From Pseudomonas asiatica (lineage in GTDB: Bacteria; Pseudomonadota; Gammaproteobacteria; Pseudomonadales; Pseudomonadaceae), in contig NZ_CP157874.1 of assembly GCF_040214835.1 (NCBI RefSeq), positions 1,306,001 through 1,370,000 on the forward strand: 64,000 nt of DNA, in the 5' to 3' direction. The position numbers and the translations under genes were made by a program. Of the stretch, positions 1 to 9,321 are shown one piece after another. The notes under the pieces are model-generated. The model saw only the letters and a list, made by a program, of their open reading frames with translations. It was not told the DNA's origin and ran no database searches. Every line of letters begins with the position of its first letter. The stretch's first letter is position 1.

Positions 1-177
1 GCCGTGTGCCTGTTGGGCCTGATCGTCGAACTGTTCAATTCGGCGGTGGAAGCAGCCATCGACCGCATTTCGCTGGAGCGCCACCCGCTGTCGAAAAACG
101 CCAAGGACATGGGCAGCGCCGCGCAACTGGTGGCACTGACCATGGTGGCGCTGGTGTGGGGTGTGATCCTGCTTTAA
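1..177 (+). CDS. dgkA: Diacylglycerol kinase, C-terminal part (cut by window start)
   Basis: The first 177 bases are an open frame with no start codon in the window. They encode the last 58 residues of a DgkA-type integral membrane diacylglycerol kinase, which phosphorylates diacylglycerol to phosphatidate with ATP at the inner membrane and recycles lipid from membrane-derived oligosaccharide synthesis. The visible part holds the family signature: NSAVEAAIDR (the catalytic Glu region), the stretch SKNAKDMGSAAQ, and then the last membrane segment ending in GVILL. The stop codon at 175-177 overlaps the 3' end of the convergent finR gene by 4 bp. The N-terminal half lies outside the window. The family call is secure. 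Confidence 0.93.
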   Translation, partial: AVCLLGLIVELFNSAVEAAIDRISLERHPLSKNAKDMGSAAQLVALTMVALVWGVILL

Positions 178-1100
178 GCGATTGGTGGCAACACGATCTC
201 GTCACTGCGGGTGAAGCCCGCAGTGAAGTTGCGGCACAGTTCGAGAAATTCGCGCATGGCCGAGGTCTGGTACTTCTGTTTGTGCCAGATGAAGTAGAAC
301 TGGCGCATCAGGTCCAGCTCCGGGGTTTCTACCGCTACCAGGCTGCCGCGGCGGAAGGCGTCACGCAGGGCCAGGCGCGAGATGCAGCCGATGCCCAGGC
401 CCGACTCCACCGCGCGCTTGATCGCTTCGGTGTGTTCCAGCTCCAGGCGGATGTTGAGGTTGGTGCGGTGGTGGCGCATGGCCTGGTCGAAGGTCAGGCG
501 CGTGCCCGAGCCCTGTTCGCGCAGGATCCACGCTTCCTGGGACAAGGTCTGTACATCGGCGCGGCCCAGCTTGGCCAGCGGGTGCTGCGGCGCGCAGAAC
601 ACCACCAGTTCGTCCTCGACCCAGGGCTGCACTTCCAGGTCCGGGTGGTTGCAATCGCCTTCGATCAGACCCAGATCAATTTCGTAATGCGCCACCTGTT
701 GCACGATATGCGCAGTGTTCTGCACATGCAGCTTCACCTGGCTTTCCGGGTGCACCTGCATGAAGCTGCCGATCAGCAGGGTGGCCAGGTAGTTGCCGAT
801 GGTCAGCGTGGCGCCGACCGCCAGCGAGCCGAAACCGGACTTGCCGTTGAGCAGGTCTTCGATTTCCTTGGCCTGGTCGAGCAGGGCCACGGCCTGCGGC
901 AACAGTTGCTGGCCCAGGGCGTTGAGGCTCAGGCGCTTGCCGGCGCGGTCGAACAGCTGGCAGCTGGACTGGCGCTCAAGCTCGGTGATCGAAGTGCTGG
1001 CAGCCGACTGCGACAAGGCCAGCACACTGGCGGCGCGCGAAACGCTCTGGTGCTGGGCCACGGCAACGAAGACTTGCAGCTGACGAAGTGTAAATCGCAT
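174..1100 (-). CDS. finR: LysR-type transcriptional regulator FinR
   Basis: A 308-residue LysR-family activator with an N-terminal winged helix-turn-helix (residues 1-60, beginning MRFTLRQLQVF) and a C-terminal inducer-binding domain. I chose the ATG at 1100 because the longer frame adds 25 residues unlike any LysR N-terminus. The gene is divergent from fpr. In P. putida the LysR protein in this position is FinR, which is needed for induction of fpr by superoxide generators and also affects sulfur-assimilation genes. That assignment rests on gene order and family, not on a diagnostic motif. The 3' end overlaps dgkA by 4 bp in convergent orientation. Confidence 0.85.
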   Translation of the reverse strand: MRFTLRQLQVFVAVAQHQSVSRAASVLALSQSAASTSITELERQSSCQLFDRAGKRLSLNALGQQLLPQAVALLDQAKEIEDLLNGKSGFGSLAVGATLTIGNYLATLLIGSFMQVHPESQVKLHVQNTAHIVQQVAHYEIDLGLIEGDCNHPDLEVQPWVEDELVVFCAPQHPLAKLGRADVQTLSQEAWILREQGSGTRLTFDQAMRHHRTNLNIRLELEHTEAIKRAVESGLGIGCISRLALRDAFRRGSLVAVETPELDLMRQFYFIWHKQKYQTSAMREFLELCRNFTAGFTRSDEIVLPPIA

Positions 1101-1221
1101 ATCGATATAACCGATAACACATATCTTGATAATCCAGTTAACAGATATTGTCGCTGCCCCTAAACTATCGCGCAACTGCGCGTCTTGCGCGCGCCGCGTC
1201 TTTCTTCAGGAGCCCCATTAA
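1101..1221. promoter_or_regulatory. finR-fpr divergent regulatory region with candidate fpr promoter
   Basis: This AT-rich 121-bp gap separates the divergent finR and fpr genes. Facing fpr, a sigma70-like pair is visible: TTAACA at 1138-1143 and TAAACT at 1161-1166, spaced 17 bp. Upstream of it, 1103-1125 contains GATAT ... ATATC half-sites that could form a LysR-type binding site. A FinR operator here is inferred from the divergent arrangement typical of LysR regulators. Confidence 0.5.
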
Positions 1222-2001
1222 ATGAGCAACATGAACCACGAACGTGTCCTCAGTGTGCACCACTGGAACGACACCCTGTTCAGCTTCAAGTGCACTCGCG
1301 ACCCGGGCCTGCGCTTCGAGAACGGTCAGTTCGTGATGATCGGCCTGCAACAAGAAAGCGGCCGTCCGCTCATGCGCGCCTATTCCATCGCTTCGCCGAA
1401 CTGGGAAGAGCACCTGGAGTTCTTCAGCATCAAGGTGCCGGACGGTCCGCTGACCTCGCAGCTGCAGCACCTGAAGGAAGGCGACGAGATCATCATCAGC
1501 AAGAAGCCTACCGGTACCCTGGTACTCGACGACCTGAACCCGGGCAAGCACCTGTACCTGCTGAGCACCGGCACTGGCCTGGCACCGTTCATGAGTGTCA
1601 TCCAGGACCCGGAAACCTACGAGCGCTTCGAGAAGGTGATCCTGGTGCACGGCGTGCGCTACGTGAACGAAGTGGCCTACCGCGAGTTCATCACCGAGCA
1701 CCTGCCGCAGAACGAATTCTTCGGTGAGTCGGTTCGCGACAAGCTGATCTACTACCCGACCGTGACCCGTGAACCGTTCGAGAATCAGGGCCGCCTGACC
1801 GACCTGATGCGCAGCGGCAAGCTGTTCAGCGACATCGGCCTGCCACCGATCAACCCGCAGGACGACCGCGCGATGATCTGCGGCAGCCCGAGCATGCTCG
1901 ACGAGACCAGCGAAGTGCTGGACAGCTTCGGCCTGAAAATCTCCCCGCGCATGCGCGAGCCGGGTGATTACCTGATCGAGCGTGCCTTCGTCGAGAAGTA
2001 A
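1222..2001 (+). CDS. fpr: Ferredoxin/flavodoxin--NADP+ reductase
   Basis: This 259-residue FAD flavoprotein exchanges electrons between NADPH and ferredoxin or flavodoxin in the cytoplasm, supporting Fe-S cluster maintenance and oxidative-stress defence. It has the FAD-binding motif RAYSIASP (residues 52-59) and the NADP-binding GTGLAPF motif (117-123). It ends in AFVEK, as in the Azotobacter-type bacterial FPR, instead of the aromatic residue of plant-type enzymes. An AGGAG sequence at 1208-1212 precedes the ATG. The gene is divergent from its presumed activator finR and is followed by an intrinsic terminator, so it is probably monocistronic. Confidence 0.93.
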   Translation: MSNMNHERVLSVHHWNDTLFSFKCTRDPGLRFENGQFVMIGLQQESGRPLMRAYSIASPNWEEHLEFFSIKVPDGPLTSQLQHLKEGDEIIISKKPTGTLVLDDLNPGKHLYLLSTGTGLAPFMSVIQDPETYERFEKVILVHGVRYVNEVAYREFITEHLPQNEFFGESVRDKLIYYPTVTREPFENQGRLTDLMRSGKLFSDIGLPPINPQDDRAMICGSPSMLDETSEVLDSFGLKISPRMREPGDYLIERAFVEK

Positions 2002-2019
2002 GGCGCAGGCTGATGCAAA

Positions 2020-2046
2020 GAAGGCGACCCTTGGGTCGCCTTTCTT
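2020..2046 (+). terminator. Intrinsic terminator after fpr
   Basis: A perfect 9-bp stem (AGGCGACCC / GGGTCGCCT, 2022-2030 and 2033-2041) with a 2-nt spacer is followed by TTCTT, 19 bp downstream of the fpr stop. Confidence 0.8.
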
Positions 2047-2073
2047 GTGCCTGTGATTCATGTATCGCCTGTG

Positions 2074-2171
2074 CCGGCCCTTTCGCGGGCTTGCCCGCTT
2101 CCACAGGGATATCACAAGGCCTGAGGTCAGTGGTACCCCTGTGGGAGCGGGCAAGCCCGCGAAGAGGCCGG
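2074..2171. repeat. REP pair, class A (inverted)
   Basis: Two inverted copies (2074-2107 and 2138-2171) of the P. putida-type REP palindrome, with core TTCGCGGGC..GCCCGCT and the CCACAGG edge. They lie between fpr and the convergent sprT-like gene. Confidence 0.85.
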
Positions 2172-2188
2172 AACAGGCAATACACAAT

Positions 2189-2683
2189 CTATTCGACGCG
2201 CGTCTCGCCGCTATACACCAATATCTCCCGACACCGCTTGCACAGGTAGCGCCGCCCCTGGCGCACCAGCTTGTGCCGCTGCGCGGTAAACGGGAAGTCG
2301 CTTTGCGGGCACGGGCAGCGGTAGATGTAGCGGGTCACCACGCGCCGTTGCACTTCGTAGTTGTGGCAACGGTTGGGCGGCAGTTCATACACCCCGCGCA
2401 TGATCAGCTGCCACTCCTCGCCATGGGCCTGGATGCGGTCGCCGAACAGCTGGTGGGCCACCAGGTGCGCCACTTCATGGGCCACGGTCTGGCGCAGGAA
2501 GTCTTCCTGGTTTTCGCGGTAAAGCTGCAGGTTGAAGCGCAGCAGGTTCTCGTGCAGGTGGGCGACACCGGCTTTTTGCCCGCGCAGCTTGAAGCTGACT
2601 TCCGGGCGCGGGAAGGGGCGTTTGAAGAAGGTTTCAGCTTGCTGGTAACAGGTTTCGACGCGTTGTCTGAGCAGCTCGGGCAT
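2189..2683 (-). CDS. SprT-family zinc metalloprotease-like protein
   Basis: A 164-residue SprT-like protein. The metal-binding motif HEVAH is at residues 69-73, a further His-Gly occurs at 88-89, and the C-terminal zinc-ribbon cysteines are C123/C125 and C148/C151. Bacterial SprT relatives resemble the metalloprotease domain of eukaryotic Spartan, but the bacterial function is not settled. I start at the ATG at 2683, not the longer frame from 2743, because AGGAGAA lies about 9 nt upstream. The gene is convergent with fpr, and a REP pair lies between them. Confidence 0.82.
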   Translation of the reverse strand: MPELLRQRVETCYQQAETFFKRPFPRPEVSFKLRGQKAGVAHLHENLLRFNLQLYRENQEDFLRQTVAHEVAHLVAHQLFGDRIQAHGEEWQLIMRGVYELPPNRCHNYEVQRRVVTRYIYRCPCPQSDFPFTAQRHKLVRQGRRYLCKRCREILVYSGETRVE

Positions 2684-2757
2684 GGCGGGGTGGTTCTCCT
2701 GACCGGGCATTATGCCGCAACCCCGGGCAGGCTGCCGAGCCACCGGTCAGCGCACAG

Positions 2758-2785
2758 CCTGAGGCCGCCTTGCGGCGGCCTCAGG
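2758..2785. terminator. GC-rich hairpin between the sprT-like gene and the Yip1 gene
   Basis: A perfect 12-bp stem (CCTGAGGCCGCC / GGCGGCCTCAGG) with a TTGC loop lies 30 bp downstream of the Yip1 gene stop on the minus strand. There is no U-tract on either side, so this may be a weak or Rho-assisted terminator or an mRNA 3'-end stabiliser. Confidence 0.5.
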
Positions 2786-2814
2786 TTGATGCCCCAGTGT
2801 TGGTCGAGTCTGTT

Positions 2815-3414
2815 CTAGTTGGTGTAGACGGGCCCCACGCCCAGTCCCCAGATGATCACCGTGGCGGCCATGATCGCCACCAGTACCACAAGGCCCACCG
2901 CCAGCACCGAGCTGGAGAACAGGAAGCCTTCGTCGGACGGTATGTTCATGAACGTCGGCAAACCGACGTACAGCAGGTACACCGTGTAGCAGATGGCGGC
3001 GGTGCCAATCAGCATGCCCAGCCACAGGTGCGGGTACAGTGCCGCCAGGCCGCCGATGAACAACGGGGTGGCGGTGTAGGTGGCAAAGGCGATGCACTGT
3101 GCCATGGACGGGTTGGCATCGTAGGTGCGAGCCATCCAGTGGATGAACGCCCCCATTACCGCCACCCCGGCAAGCATCGCCAGGTACGACATGATGCTCA
3201 TCCAGATGGCGCTTTCCATGGTCAGCATCACCGCTGGCCGGTCGCCGATCACCCAGCCGACCTGGGTGGTACCGATGAACGCCGAAATGGCGGGGATCGC
3301 AGCCAGGATCAGGGTGTGCGTCAGGTACATGTGGCTGATGGTTTCTTCTTCGCCACGAATTTCCCGCCATTCCTGGTCGGGATGGGTAAACAGCCCCACA
3401 ACGTGATGAATCAT
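2815..3414 (-). CDS. Yip1-domain inner-membrane protein
   Basis: A 199-residue integral membrane protein. A short polar N-terminus (IHHVVGLFTHPDQEW) is followed by about five hydrophobic segments, consistent with the Yip1/YckA fold often annotated in Pseudomonas. Its function is unknown. The ATG at 3414 is preceded by GAGGAG at good spacing; the upstream 23 codons of the longer frame look non-coding. It stands alone, divergent from ttcA. Confidence 0.72.
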   Translation of the reverse strand: MIHHVVGLFTHPDQEWREIRGEEETISHMYLTHTLILAAIPAISAFIGTTQVGWVIGDRPAVMLTMESAIWMSIMSYLAMLAGVAVMGAFIHWMARTYDANPSMAQCIAFATYTATPLFIGGLAALYPHLWLGMLIGTAAICYTVYLLYVGLPTFMNIPSDEGFLFSSSVLAVGLVVLVAIMAATVIIWGLGVGPVYTN

Positions 3415-3580
3415 GCCGATCACTCCTCTCAATGTTGCCAAACGCCCCCCAGATGGAGCGCAAGCGGCCCTAGGCCCGAACACCGAAGCAAGCGGTAATG
3501 TGGCCTTATGTCGCAGTATAGGAAGCCGTTACCCGCATAAACCGTGCTTTTTAGAGCAAATTGCGCTGTAAGACGCGCTG

Positions 3581-3594
3581 TTGATTACAATGAA
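3581..3594. promoter_or_regulatory. ANR/FNR-like box upstream of ttcA
   Basis: TTGAT-TACA-ATGAA matches the ANR/FNR consensus TTGAT-N4-ATCAA at nine of ten defined positions. A TAAAAT hexamer at 3635-3640 could be the -10 element of ttcA, which would put the box near -60. Binding is not demonstrated. Confidence 0.4.
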
Positions 3595-3676
3595 GTCTTT
3601 ATCGGAATGCCTACAGCGCCGCCGCGTTTGTGCGTAAAATAGCCGGCTTTTGTCACACCTCGCGGATCCAAGCGCT

Positions 3677-4501
3677 ATGGGCACCCTCTCGGTCAACCAG
3701 AACAAACTGCAAAAACGCCTGCGTCGTCTCGCCGGCGAAGCCATCACCGACTACAACATGATCGAGGATGGCGACAAGGTCATGGTCTGCCTGTCCGGCG
3801 GCAAGGACAGCTACACCATGCTCGACGTTCTGTTGCACCTGCAGAAGGTGGCACCGATCAAGTTCGAGATCGTCGCGGTGAACATGGACCAGAAGCAGCC
3901 GGGTTTCCCCGAGCATGTGCTGCCGGCCTACCTCAAGGAACTGGGTGTCGAGTACCACATCGTCGAGAAGGACACCTACTCGGTGGTCAAGGAGCTGGTC
4001 CCCGAGGGCAAGACCACCTGCTCGCTGTGCTCGCGCCTGCGCCGTGGCACCCTGTACACCTTCGCCGACGAAATCGGCGCGACCAAGATGGCGCTGGGGC
4101 ACCACCGCGACGATATCGTCGAAACCTTCTTCCTCAACATGTTCTTCAACGGCGCGCTCAAGGGCATGCCGCCGAAGCTGCGCGCCGACGATGGCCGCAA
4201 CGTGGTGATCCGCCCGCTGGCCTACTGCAGCGAGAAGGATATCCAGGCCTACTCGGACATGAAGGAATTCCCGATCATCCCGTGCAACCTGTGCGGTTCG
4301 CAGGAAAACCTGCAGCGTCAGGTGGTCAAGGACATGCTGGTGGAGTGGGAGCGCAAGCACCCGGGGCGTACCGAGAGCATCTTCCGCGCCCTGCAGAACG
4401 TGGCACCGTCGCAGCTGGCTGACCGCAACCTGTTCGACTTCACCAGCCTGAAGATCGACGAGAACGCTACCCCGCGTTTCCTTGACGTGCTGAACATCTG
4501 A
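3677..4501 (+). CDS. ttcA: tRNA 2-thiocytidine(32) biosynthesis protein TtcA
   Basis: This 274-residue ATP-dependent enzyme thiolates cytidine 32 of certain tRNAs using a [4Fe-4S] cluster. It shows the PP-loop SGGKDS (residues 40-45), the CxxC pair C115/C118 (CSLC), and the downstream CNLC pair C203/C206. Length and sequence match the gamma-proteobacterial family. The ATG at 3677 ([10 protein letters not shown]) is the family start; an in-frame GTG at 3650 would add nine residues. The next gene begins 5 bp after the stop, so the two are probably co-transcribed. An ANR-like box lies upstream. Confidence 0.95.
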   Translation: MGTLSVNQNKLQKRLRRLAGEAITDYNMIEDGDKVMVCLSGGKDSYTMLDVLLHLQKVAPIKFEIVAVNMDQKQPGFPEHVLPAYLKELGVEYHIVEKDTYSVVKELVPEGKTTCSLCSRLRRGTLYTFADEIGATKMALGHHRDDIVETFFLNMFFNGALKGMPPKLRADDGRNVVIRPLAYCSEKDIQAYSDMKEFPIIPCNLCGSQENLQRQVVKDMLVEWERKHPGRTESIFRALQNVAPSQLADRNLFDFTSLKIDENATPRFLDVLNI

Positions 4502-4505
4502 ACCC

Positions 4506-5177
4506 ATGCGCGATTACCAGTGGTTGCACGAGTACTGCCTGAACCGCTTCGGCTCGGCCCAGGCCCTGGAGGCCTTCCTGCCGCAGCCGCGCACACCGGC
4601 GCAACTGCGTGATATCAGCGACGACCGCTACCTGTCGACCTTGGCCCTGCGCGTGTTCCGCGCCGGGCTCAAGCACAGCCTGGTGGATGCCAAGTGGCCG
4701 GCGTTCGAGCAGGTGTTCTTCGGCTTCGACCCGGAGAAGGTGGTATTGATGGGCGCCGAGCACCTCGAGCGGCTGATGCACGACGAGCGCATCATCCGCC
4801 ACCTGGGCAAGCTCAAGAGCGTGCCGCGCAATGCGCAGATGGTTCTTGACGTGGCCAAGGAGAAGGGCAGTTTCGGCGCCTTCATCGCCGACTGGCCGGT
4901 GACCGACATCGTCGGTTTGTGGAAGTACCTGGCCAAGCACGGCAACCAGCTGGGCGGGTTGTCGGCACCGCGCTTCTTGCGCATGGTCGGCAAGGACACG
5001 TTCATCCCTACCGATGACATGGCTGCGGCGTTGATTGCGCAGAAGGTGATCGACAAACCGCCGACCAGCCAGCGGGACCTGGCCTTGGTGCAGCAGGCGT
5101 TCAACCAGTGGCATGCCGAGAGTGGGCGGCCGCTGTGCCAGTTGTCGGTGATGCTGGCGCATACCGTCAACCATTGA
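4506..5177 (+). CDS. DNA-3-methyladenine glycosylase I-like protein
   Basis: A 223-residue protein of the Tag/adenine-glycosylase superfamily as found in Pseudomonas; such enzymes excise 3-methyladenine from alkylated DNA in base-excision repair. The sequence is an all-helical type (MRDYQWLHEYCLNRFGS at the start, then FGAFIADWPVTDIVGLWKYL). I base the call on general resemblance, not on an identified catalytic residue. It begins 5 bp after ttcA and is likely translated from the same message, pairing tRNA modification with DNA repair. A REP pair follows. Confidence 0.68.
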   Translation: MRDYQWLHEYCLNRFGSAQALEAFLPQPRTPAQLRDISDDRYLSTLALRVFRAGLKHSLVDAKWPAFEQVFFGFDPEKVVLMGAEHLERLMHDERIIRHLGKLKSVPRNAQMVLDVAKEKGSFGAFIADWPVTDIVGLWKYLAKHGNQLGGLSAPRFLRMVGKDTFIPTDDMAAALIAQKVIDKPPTSQRDLALVQQAFNQWHAESGRPLCQLSVMLAHTVNH

Positions 5178-5187
5178 GATTTGTGTT

Positions 5188-5276
5188 GGCCCCTTCGCGG
5201 GCATGCCCGCTCCCACAGGTCAGCGCCGACCTCAAGTGTGGCGCGAACCCTGTGGGAGCGGGCAAGCCCGCGAAGA
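5188..5276. repeat. REP pair, class A (inverted)
   Basis: Two inverted REP copies (5188-5219 and 5249-5275) lie between the glycosylase gene and the convergent DUF2069 gene. The second copy ends within 4 bp of the DUF2069 stop codon. Confidence 0.85.
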
Positions 5277-5278
5277 AT

Positions 5279-6640
<1,362 letters not shown>

Positions 6641-6725
6641 GTCGGGTCGCATCCAGCAGGGTGTGGCGGCTATTCTAACCGCAGCGACTGACCAATTTGC
6701 TTTAAAACTCGAGAAGGATTGACCC

Positions 6726-7190
6726 ATGGCAAGGCGTCTGGCAGCAGTACTGGCCATCACCGCGAGCCTGTTGCTCGGTGGTTGCGGTGCCGATTATGGC
6801 GTGGACCAACACGGTAATACGGTTAAGGCCGAACAGATCGACGGGCACTGGCTGGTGCTCAACTACTGGGCCGAATGGTGCGGGCCGTGCCGTACCGAAA
6901 TCCCTGAACTGAACGCGGCAGCCAAGCAGTGGGCGGCCGACGGTATCAAGGTGGTGGGGGTGAACTTCGATGGCTTGCAGGGGCAGGAGCTGAAGCAGGC
7001 TGCCGAAACCTTGGGCATCGCTTTCACCGTGTTGGCGCAGGACCCGGCCGAGCGCTATGACCTGCCACGTAGCGAGGCATTGCCGGTGACCTACATCATC
7101 GATGACAAGGGCAAGGTGCGGGAACAGCTGATGGGCGAGCAGACCCTGGAAGGGCTGCAGGCCAAGATCAAGGCACTGAAGGGCGCCTGA
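6726..7190 (+). CDS. TlpA/ResA-like thioredoxin-fold lipoprotein
   Basis: A 154-residue envelope protein. A lipoprotein signal peptide ends in the lipobox LGGC (Cys20), and a thioredoxin-like domain follows with the redox motif WCGPC (residues 51-55) and the cis-Pro region ALPVTYII. The protein probably exchanges thiols in the periplasm while membrane-anchored. AGAAGGAT at 6713-6720 precedes the ATG. It is divergent from the arsC-like operon and followed by a class B REP pair. Confidence 0.88.
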   Translation: MARRLAAVLAITASLLLGGCGADYGVDQHGNTVKAEQIDGHWLVLNYWAEWCGPCRTEIPELNAAAKQWAADGIKVVGVNFDGLQGQELKQAAETLGIAFTVLAQDPAERYDLPRSEALPVTYIIDDKGKVREQLMGEQTLEGLQAKIKALKGA

Positions 7191-7196
7191 TGCATT

Positions 7197-7301
7197 TGGG
7201 GGCTGCTTTGCAGCCCATCGCGACACAAGGCCGCTCCTACAGGAGATCGCATCCCCCTGTAGGAGCGGCCTTGTGTCGCGATGGGCCGCAAAGCGGCCCC
7301 G
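7197..7301. repeat. REP pair, class B (inverted)
   Basis: This is an inverted pair of the second palindrome class (core GCGACACAAGGCCGCTCC TAC and its complement), flanked by GGGGCTGC..GCAGCCC and GGCCGC..GCGGCC hairpins. It starts just after the lipoprotein stop. Confidence 0.82.
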
Positions 7302-7308
7302 GCAATAT

Positions 7309-7713
7309 TCAGCCTTCCTCAGGCCAGAAGCGCAGCGGCTTGCCTTCGGCCGGCCAGAAACGCATCTGCTCGATAGGCGACACATCCCAGCGCTGCACTG
7401 TTTCCAGCGCCTGCAGGAAGCGCTTTTCCTGCTCCATCAACGCCGGTGCGCAGAGCTTGCGGGTCTTGCCGACCTTGCCGAAGCTCAGGTGCTCGCCGTC
7501 CAGTGTGTACGGCGCAAACCAGTGGTTGCAGCCGCCGTTGCCATAGGCACGGCCATCGCTGGCCAAGGTCAGGGTCAGGTGGCTGTAATCGATCAGCGGC
7601 CGTTCGCCAATCCACTCCAGCACGTAGCTGCGCTCCTGCTGCAGTTTCGAAGGTTCCGCGGCGCAGCCGAGCAGGCCGGTGGCAATCAGCACGCCGGTCA
7701 GCAGATTCTTCAC
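7309..7713 (-). CDS. META-domain (HslJ-like) lipoprotein
   Basis: A 134-residue lipoprotein whose lipobox LLGC ends at Cys17. It contains a META/HslJ-like domain with the typical NGGCNHWFAPY segment (residues 59-69) and later KLCAPALM, which holds the second conserved Cys. Such domains occur in heat-shock-related outer-membrane proteins of uncertain role. The start is GTG at 7713, overlapping the stop of the upstream gene (GTGA) with AGGAG 7 nt upstream. Translation is probably coupled to the 145-residue Cys-rich protein before it. Confidence 0.78.
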   Translation of the reverse strand: MKNLLTGVLIATGLLGCAAEPSKLQQERSYVLEWIGERPLIDYSHLTLTLASDGRAYGNGGCNHWFAPYTLDGEHLSFGKVGKTRKLCAPALMEQEKRFLQALETVQRWDVSPIEQMRFWPAEGKPLRFWPEEG

Positions 7714-8147
7714 TCGGCGCTCTCCTGGCAACGCGGGCACAGGTGTTTTTCGCCACGGCTGGCCCAGCCCAGCTCGGCAACGCGCGCGCTGGCGGCAGGC
7801 TGGCGGGCTTTCTTGCCCAGCTTGGCGTCCACCGCGAACTCGAAGTCCAGCACGGCGTCGCAGCTGTCGCACGCAACCTGCCAGGTGAGGATTTCCAGCT
7901 CGTTGAACACCGGGCCGCTGGCCACGGCAACCCACTGGCCGCGTGGGTTGATCAGGTGGCGCACGCTCTCCACTGTCAGGCGCATGGACAAGTCCTTGCT
8001 GCCCTTGAGGGTGACCAGCAGGGTGTCGCCTTTGTGCATCGAACCGCCGTTGCCGGTGACCTGATAGCGGCCCGGCACCAGGGCGCGGCACTCGATCAGG
8101 GTGTGTTGCGGGTTGAAAAGGGTGTAGCGGAAATCGTGCTCGACCAT
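7710..8147 (-). CDS. Conserved protein with CxxC...CxxC putative zinc-binding pair
   Basis: A 145-residue soluble protein that I do not recognise by name. The N-terminal two-thirds looks like a beta-rich domain (VPGRYQVTGNGGSMHKGDTL). The C-terminal third has two CxxC pairs, C93/C96 (CDSC) and C137/C140 (CPRC), well placed to hold one zinc ion. It overlaps the META lipoprotein by 4 bp, so the two form a small operon. The function is unknown. Confidence 0.72.
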   Translation of the reverse strand: MVEHDFRYTLFNPQHTLIECRALVPGRYQVTGNGGSMHKGDTLLVTLKGSKDLSMRLTVESVRHLINPRGQWVAVASGPVFNELEILTWQVACDSCDAVLDFEFAVDAKLGKKARQPAASARVAELGWASRGEKHLCPRCQESAE

Positions 8148-8178
8148 GGGTCCTCCAGAAATGCCGCGTATCCTAGCA

Positions 8179-9168
8179 CTAACCCATCACCAGATTCTGT
8201 GGATTGCCTGCCGCCCAGCGGTTGATGTTGTCCAGCGTGGTCGCGGCGATGGCATCCAGTGCCTCGCGGGTAAGGAACGCCTGGTGGGCAGTGATGATCA
8301 CGTTGGGGAAGGTCAGCAGGCGGGCCAGTACGTCGTCCTGCAGCGGCAGGTCGGAGCGGTCTTCGAAGAACAGCTGGGCTTCTTCTTCGTAGACGTCCAG
8401 GCCCAGGTAGCCGAGCTGGCCGCTCTTCAGCGCGTCGATCAGCGCCGGGGTGTCGACCAGCGCGCCGCGGCCGGTGTTGATCAGCATGGCGCCGGGCTGC
8501 AGCTGGGCCAGGCTTTGTGCATTGACAAGGTGCCGGGTGTGCTCGGTCAGCGGGCAGTGCAGGCTGATGACGCGGGCTTCGCGCAGCAGTTCGGGCAATG
8601 GCAGGTAGCGCGCGCCCAAGGCCAGCAGGTCGGGGTTGGGGTAAGGGTCATAGGCCAGCAACTGGCAGCCGAAACCGGCCATGATGCGGGCAAAGGCGGT
8701 GCCGATCTGGCCGGTACCGACCACGCCGACGGTCTTGCCGTGCAGGTCGAAGCCGGTCAGCCCGTGCAGGGTGAAGTCACCCTCGCGGGTGCGGTTGTAG
8801 GCCCGGTGCAGGCGCCGATTCAGGGCCAGGATCAGCGCCACGGCGTGTTCGGCCACGGCGTGCGGCGAGTAGGCCGGCACTCGCACTACGGTCAGGCCCA
8901 GGCGCTGGGCGGCGGCCAGGTCGACATGGTTGTAGCCGGCCGAACGCAGGGCGACCAGGCGCGTGCCGCCTGCGGCCAGGCGTTGCAGCACCTGGGCGTC
9001 GAGCTCGTCATTGATGAAGGCGCATACCACCTCGTAGCCATCGGCCAGGGCAGCGGTGTCGAGGGTCAGGCGGGCAGGCTGGAAGTGCAGGTCCAGGGTG
9101 GTGCCGCTGGCGGCACGGGTGAAGCTTTCCTGGTCGTAGTGCTGGCTGCTGAACAACAGGGCGCGCAT
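8179..9168 (-). CDS. ldhA: Fermentative D-lactate dehydrogenase
   Basis: A 329-residue D-2-hydroxyacid dehydrogenase that interconverts pyruvate and D-lactate with NADH in the cytoplasm. The nucleotide-binding GTGQIG motif is at residues 151-156. The catalytic Arg lies in the segment NTGRGALVD and the catalytic His in ITAHQAFLT. The sequence clearly resembles LdhA and not SerA or PdxB. The ATG at 9168 has AAGGA upstream. It is followed by the 145-residue gene in the same direction with a 31-bp gap, so partial co-transcription is possible. Confidence 0.88.
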   Translation of the reverse strand: MRALLFSSQHYDQESFTRAASGTTLDLHFQPARLTLDTAALADGYEVVCAFINDELDAQVLQRLAAGGTRLVALRSAGYNHVDLAAAQRLGLTVVRVPAYSPHAVAEHAVALILALNRRLHRAYNRTREGDFTLHGLTGFDLHGKTVGVVGTGQIGTAFARIMAGFGCQLLAYDPYPNPDLLALGARYLPLPELLREARVISLHCPLTEHTRHLVNAQSLAQLQPGAMLINTGRGALVDTPALIDALKSGQLGYLGLDVYEEEAQLFFEDRSDLPLQDDVLARLLTFPNVIITAHQAFLTREALDAIAATTLDNINRWAAGNPQNLVMG

Positions 9169-9223
9169 GGTGGGTTCCTTTTCCAGTGCAGGAGGTACAG
9201 CATACCTTGAATATGGCGCGGGC

Positions 9224-9313
9224 CACTGTGGGAGCGGGCGTGCCCGCGAAGAAGGCTTCGCGGTGGATGGCACGGGCTTCGCCCGTGTTCGCGGGCACGC
9301 CCGCTCCCACAGG
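9224..9313. repeat. REP pair, class A (inverted)
   Basis: Inverted REP copies (9224-9251 and 9288-9313) flank a small CACGGGC..GCCCGTG hairpin, between ldhA and the gacS stop. Confidence 0.82.
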
Positions 9314-9321
9314 GAACTGTG

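Noticed and set aside
2758..2785. Strong terminator
   Set aside because: The stem is perfect, but no U-tract follows on either strand, so it is listed only as a possible terminator.
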